DNA from: Cavia porcellus
Lineage: Eukaryota > Chordata > Mammalia > Rodentia > Caviidae
Assembly: GCF_034190915.1 (NCBI RefSeq)
Contig: NW_026947509.1
Location: 36,836,767 to 36,900,766 of the forward strand
Direction of reading: 5' to 3'
DNA length: 64,000 nucleotides
Part shown: piece after piece, positions 60,960-64,000 of the stretch
Position numbering within the stretch: the first letter of the stretch is position 1
How the letters are laid out: every line of letters begins with the position of its first letter
The notes under the pieces: model-generated
The model's database searches: none
Seen by the model: only the letters and a program-made list of their open reading frames with translations
What the model was told of the DNA's origin: nothing
Translations under genes and position numbers: made by a program

Positions 60960-61735
60960 CCAGTATGGAATAAGCCAAAGTGTAATTTAAAAATATATTT
61001 GAAAAAATAGGTATCTTAAAATTAAAAGACAAATAAACCATGTCGCACCTGTTAGAAATGATTAAATGCCACTGTGCATCTGTTAGAATGACTAAAATAA
61101 ATTTGAAGGCAGACAAAGGTTTAGAACAATTTGAACTCGCACACTTTTGCTAGTGGGAATGGAAAATTTTAAATTCACTGTAAAGGACATGTTATTAATT
61201 TTCTGTAAAGTTATTACATGACTTAGTTATCTTATTCTTGGCTCTCTAGCCAGGCAAAGCAAAAATCTGAAGTAAAAAAAAGACCTATGGACAAATATTA
61301 ATAGCAGCTTGAATCACATTTGTCAAAAACTGGAAACAACCAAAATATCTTTCGCTGAGTAAATGAATTTTTTTAAACAATTTATGTACATCCATAAAAT
61401 GTAATATTACTTGGCAATGGAAAGAAAACAAACTACTAAATATATAACAAAATAGATGAATTTTAAACTCATTGTACTAAGTGAAAAGAAACATCACAAA
61501 GAGGTTTATCCTGTGTGTTCCATATATGTCACATTCTGGCAAGGCAAAATCTCAGGGCTAGACATCAGGACAAGTCTTCTCAGTAGACTAGGGAGATACA
61601 TGACAAGCTGACATCTGAAGAGCACAGGCATTGGAAGAGGATATTGGAGATATTATACATCTTGATTATGCTAGTGATTCCATGATTATGTGCATTTTTC
61701 AAAACTTATAAAGCTTATACAATATAGGAGATTTG
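60960..61735 (+). mobile_element. Old L1 3' end, plus strand
   Basis: Blocks match the end of L1 ORF2 and its 3' UTR in order: 'gttagaatgactaaaat', 'gctagtgggaatgga', 'actggaaacaaccaaaatat', 'tgtacatccataaaatgtaa', then 'ttggaagaggatattgga'-type 3' UTR sequence. Frames are destroyed. The limits are approximate. Confidence 0.75.
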
Positions 61736-63364
61736 TTTTTGGAAATGTGATGTATTTCTATCAAGAAAATCTTAGCTGCAAGAGAGCTGTCATTAGATTG
61801 CCAAGCCAACAGGTATCAGCTTCTCTGTCCTTGCATCTGCATTCATCAGCTCATTGTCCCCTGTATCATTCAGAAGTCAGATCTAAATACACCACTCACA
61901 TTGCAGTCTTCTTGTGCAGTAAAAACGTACCCAAGTTTCCTAGGAAGAATCCAGAAAGCAATAGGGGAGCAGACGGTTTGCTGAGTGATGCCACAAATGT
62001 TCCAATAGGTTTTTCTCTCTCCCTGTATCTTACAGTTTCTTTCATTTTTATTTTCCTAATATCTGAAACAAATTGATTACATTTTTTTACATTTAAAAGG
62101 ATGGTTCCTTTAGACATTGCTTTCAAAACTTTTCTACACATAACGTAGACTTTTAAGATAACATTATTTTAAATCTTAGAATAAGCAGATAATCAAGAGT
62201 GTTAACTATTGAGAACTTAATGTCTCAAAATCTTAGTTCATCTTAACTTCTCTGAGTTCACATTTTGGGAGAAGGAAGGAGAACAGTATAGTTTTGAAAA
62301 AGAGAGGGTTCCTTCTTCTGCTGACATTATGCAATTAATTTTAAACAGTATTCCATCAATAACCATAGTGTATACGTTAAGGAAATACAGTATATTGTAT
62401 GTGAAATTTCTCTTTTAAAAGCTTTAAGGCTGCTTTACATTTTGATGCTTGTGATGATCAGAAAATAAAATAAAATGGTAGCATAAGACTAGAAAATGGG
62501 GATCTTACTCAACATGAAACTTCTTCATTACTTTTTTAGAAGAATCCTTGCAGAAATACAAAACATCATTATGTGCATCTATTTAACGTCTCAAGTTTTC
62601 TTCAAATTAGATAAATCACACACAAAATTTTACAAATTTTCTTTTGGAAACAATCATTGGAAATAAAAATTTCAGGTTTATAGTCCATCAAATACATAAA
62701 AGTTTGGGCAAAAAACAACAACCACTTGATCAGTACCAATAACATGCTAGGAGAAAGAAGGAAGTTTGAATTGAATGAGATACTCATACACTCACGTGAT
62801 ACACACATGGGATAGGAAGGCAAAGAAAGGGACATCCATTCCAACATTCTGAGGTAGAACTCTTTTTACTATAGAAATTTTATAGGAACAGAGAAATATT
62901 TGATAGGATTCGTCTTGGTTTCAGTTAGAGCTCAGGTTTGGGGAAGAACATTAAAATGTTTAAGGAGGCAGGTGGAATGACGTGGGGAAAAGATACAGGT
63001 ACATCATAAAAACTGTGAAGCAAGTTCTTAGCTCACTACTAGATTGCGGCAGAAGATGCAAGCAGACGAATAATCAGAGACAAAGTCTAGAAACACGTAA
63101 AAATACAGCAAAGTGCAACACCTTAATTACTGTAAATTAATAAATATTCATTAATGACTAACTGGTGGGATCTGAATTAGGGTCTATCTTGAATGCTAGA
63201 CCGTAGTTCCACATAAAGTCCATCAATTTTGAGCTCATCAACATAATATTGTCTTTATTGTTTCCTATAGCCTAGCCCAGTTTGATAATACAAGGCCTTA
63301 TCAATACTTACCGTATCGATAAATCAACTGAGCTTAAGATCTCAGGAGGAAAATTGTGCCTCAT

Positions 63365-63926
63365 TGTCGTGAGTGTCTTAGAGCACTCTGAACTCCGGGA
63401 AAGGTAAACACGCACACACGCCTGATCGGGACACGGGGGGTACAGTGCTCGGAAAAGAAAGACAGGAGAGACACGGCACCTTTGCTGTCTGCACCACGTT
63501 ACACTGCACTGCACGCACAATCTTTATTTTAGGATTCATATATAGTAAACCCGATCAGTTCACAGAGCCCAGATAATTAAGTAGTGAAAAGGCATTCTTT
63601 GTGGCAAGCTACAACGTGACAGACTACAATGTTTATTCTAAAACTATCTAAGTGAAGTAAATAATCACAACCAGTTCTCATAACTTCTCTAGCCCAGGAA
63701 GAAATTTATTAGCTCAAGAATGTTGTTAATTTGTCTGCTGTTAGTGTCACAAAGGGTGGCCAGCCACTTCCTCAAGATTTCTGCAAAACAAAGCCAGCTC
63801 ACAGTATGGATTCCAGAGGGTGAGGGATCTCACTGAGAACAGGCATTCCTATTCTACCTCGGTCTCGCATACCAGGGGGGCTATTGTAAATTGCAGGTTA
63901 GAGGGGGTTGGGCCTACAAAGTGACA
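63365..63926 (-). mobile_element. Solo class II (ERVK-type) LTR with perfect 6 bp target duplication
   Basis: The 562 bp block begins 'tgtcgtgag' and ends 'aagtgaca' on the plus strand. 'cctcat' flanks it on both sides (63359-63364 and 63927-63932). A 6 bp duplication is the usual mark of class II endogenous retroviruses. In its own direction it has a TATA-like 'actatatatgaat' near 63543 and AATAAA near 63523. Only the LTR is present, with no retroviral genes. It is less decayed than the other LTRs in the window, which suggests a younger age. Its minus orientation is opposite to the host gene. Confidence 0.88.
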
Positions 63927-64000
63927 CCTCATCCCCCACACCTCATCATCACCACCACCAACAATAATAGAGATACTCTTTGTAAGATAATCAAATGTTA

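Larger units (their letters stand above)
57922..64000 (+). other. Start of intron 3, continuing past the window
   Basis: No further exon with matching phase 2 and splice sites was found to the right edge. The region holds a solo MaLR LTR, an L1 3' end and a solo class II LTR, listed separately. The remainder (about 57922-59800, 60145-60950 and 61735-63360) is AT-rich, and I can assign nothing in it except a diverged MIR/L2-like block near 60800-60860. Confidence 0.55.

Noticed and set aside
1..64000. CRISPR arrays, operons, phage or bacterial defence systems, plasmid origins
   Set aside because: No regularly spaced repeats with unique spacers and no dense coding are present. Introns, SINEs and LTRs show the window is mammalian.

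Overview
The window looks like single-copy mammalian nuclear DNA. It is AT-rich, about 60-65% A+T outside one CpG island, packed with retroposons, and its only coding sequence is in short exons with consensus splice sites. Several features point to a non-murid rodent: tRNA-derived ID-type SINEs, 7SL-derived B1 monomers, B1 and ID halves in composite order, MaLR LTRs and a class II ERV LTR. The ID variant, with a 'gcctgcctggcaagt' core, would fit a squirrel, beaver or kangaroo-rat relative, but I cannot fix the species.

The main gene reads left to right. A CpG island at about 12.5-13.6 kb holds a first coding exon (12944-12975) with a strong Kozak context. A 39.4 kb intron follows, then a GC-rich exon 2 (52380-52497), a 5.3 kb intron, exon 3 (57767-57921) and the start of a third intron that runs off the window. 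The phases 2, 0 and 2 join into one open frame of 101 codons plus 2 nt. The encoded N-terminus is rich in Ser, Gly and Pro, looks disordered, and has no domain I recognise. I leave the gene unnamed. The real open frames are short, and almost every longer one lies in a repeat, in the CpG island or in a simple repeat.

The left 12 kb, upstream of the gene, is a nested stack of repeats. A very old L1 in minus orientation (about 1.84-10.7 kb) has been interrupted by an ID SINE, an LTR-like element, a 2.7 kb half-LINE (HAL1-like) with ORF1 remains but no recognisable ORF2, a 201 bp retroposon with a 15 bp target duplication, another ID and a B1/ID composite. A Tigger-type DNA transposon and an unclassified repeat follow.

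Intron 1 carries a 117 bp tandem duplication, MIR and ID SINEs, a HAL1-type 3' end with a 15 bp target duplication, and a solo MaLR LTR. It also has a second DNA transposon, a B1 plus 524 bp GAAA tract plus ID composite, a 3.3 kb sense L1 and a two-LTR MaLR provirus with a recognisable tRNA-Leu primer-binding site. Intron 3 carries a solo MaLR LTR with a 5 bp target duplication, an L1 3' end, and a solo class II LTR with a 6 bp duplication.

I see no operon, CRISPR array or prokaryote-like system, and no structural RNA gene. The most useful observations are the unnamed three-exon gene start, the HAL1 element and its complex insertion site, and the three retroelements whose ends are confirmed by perfect target duplications.
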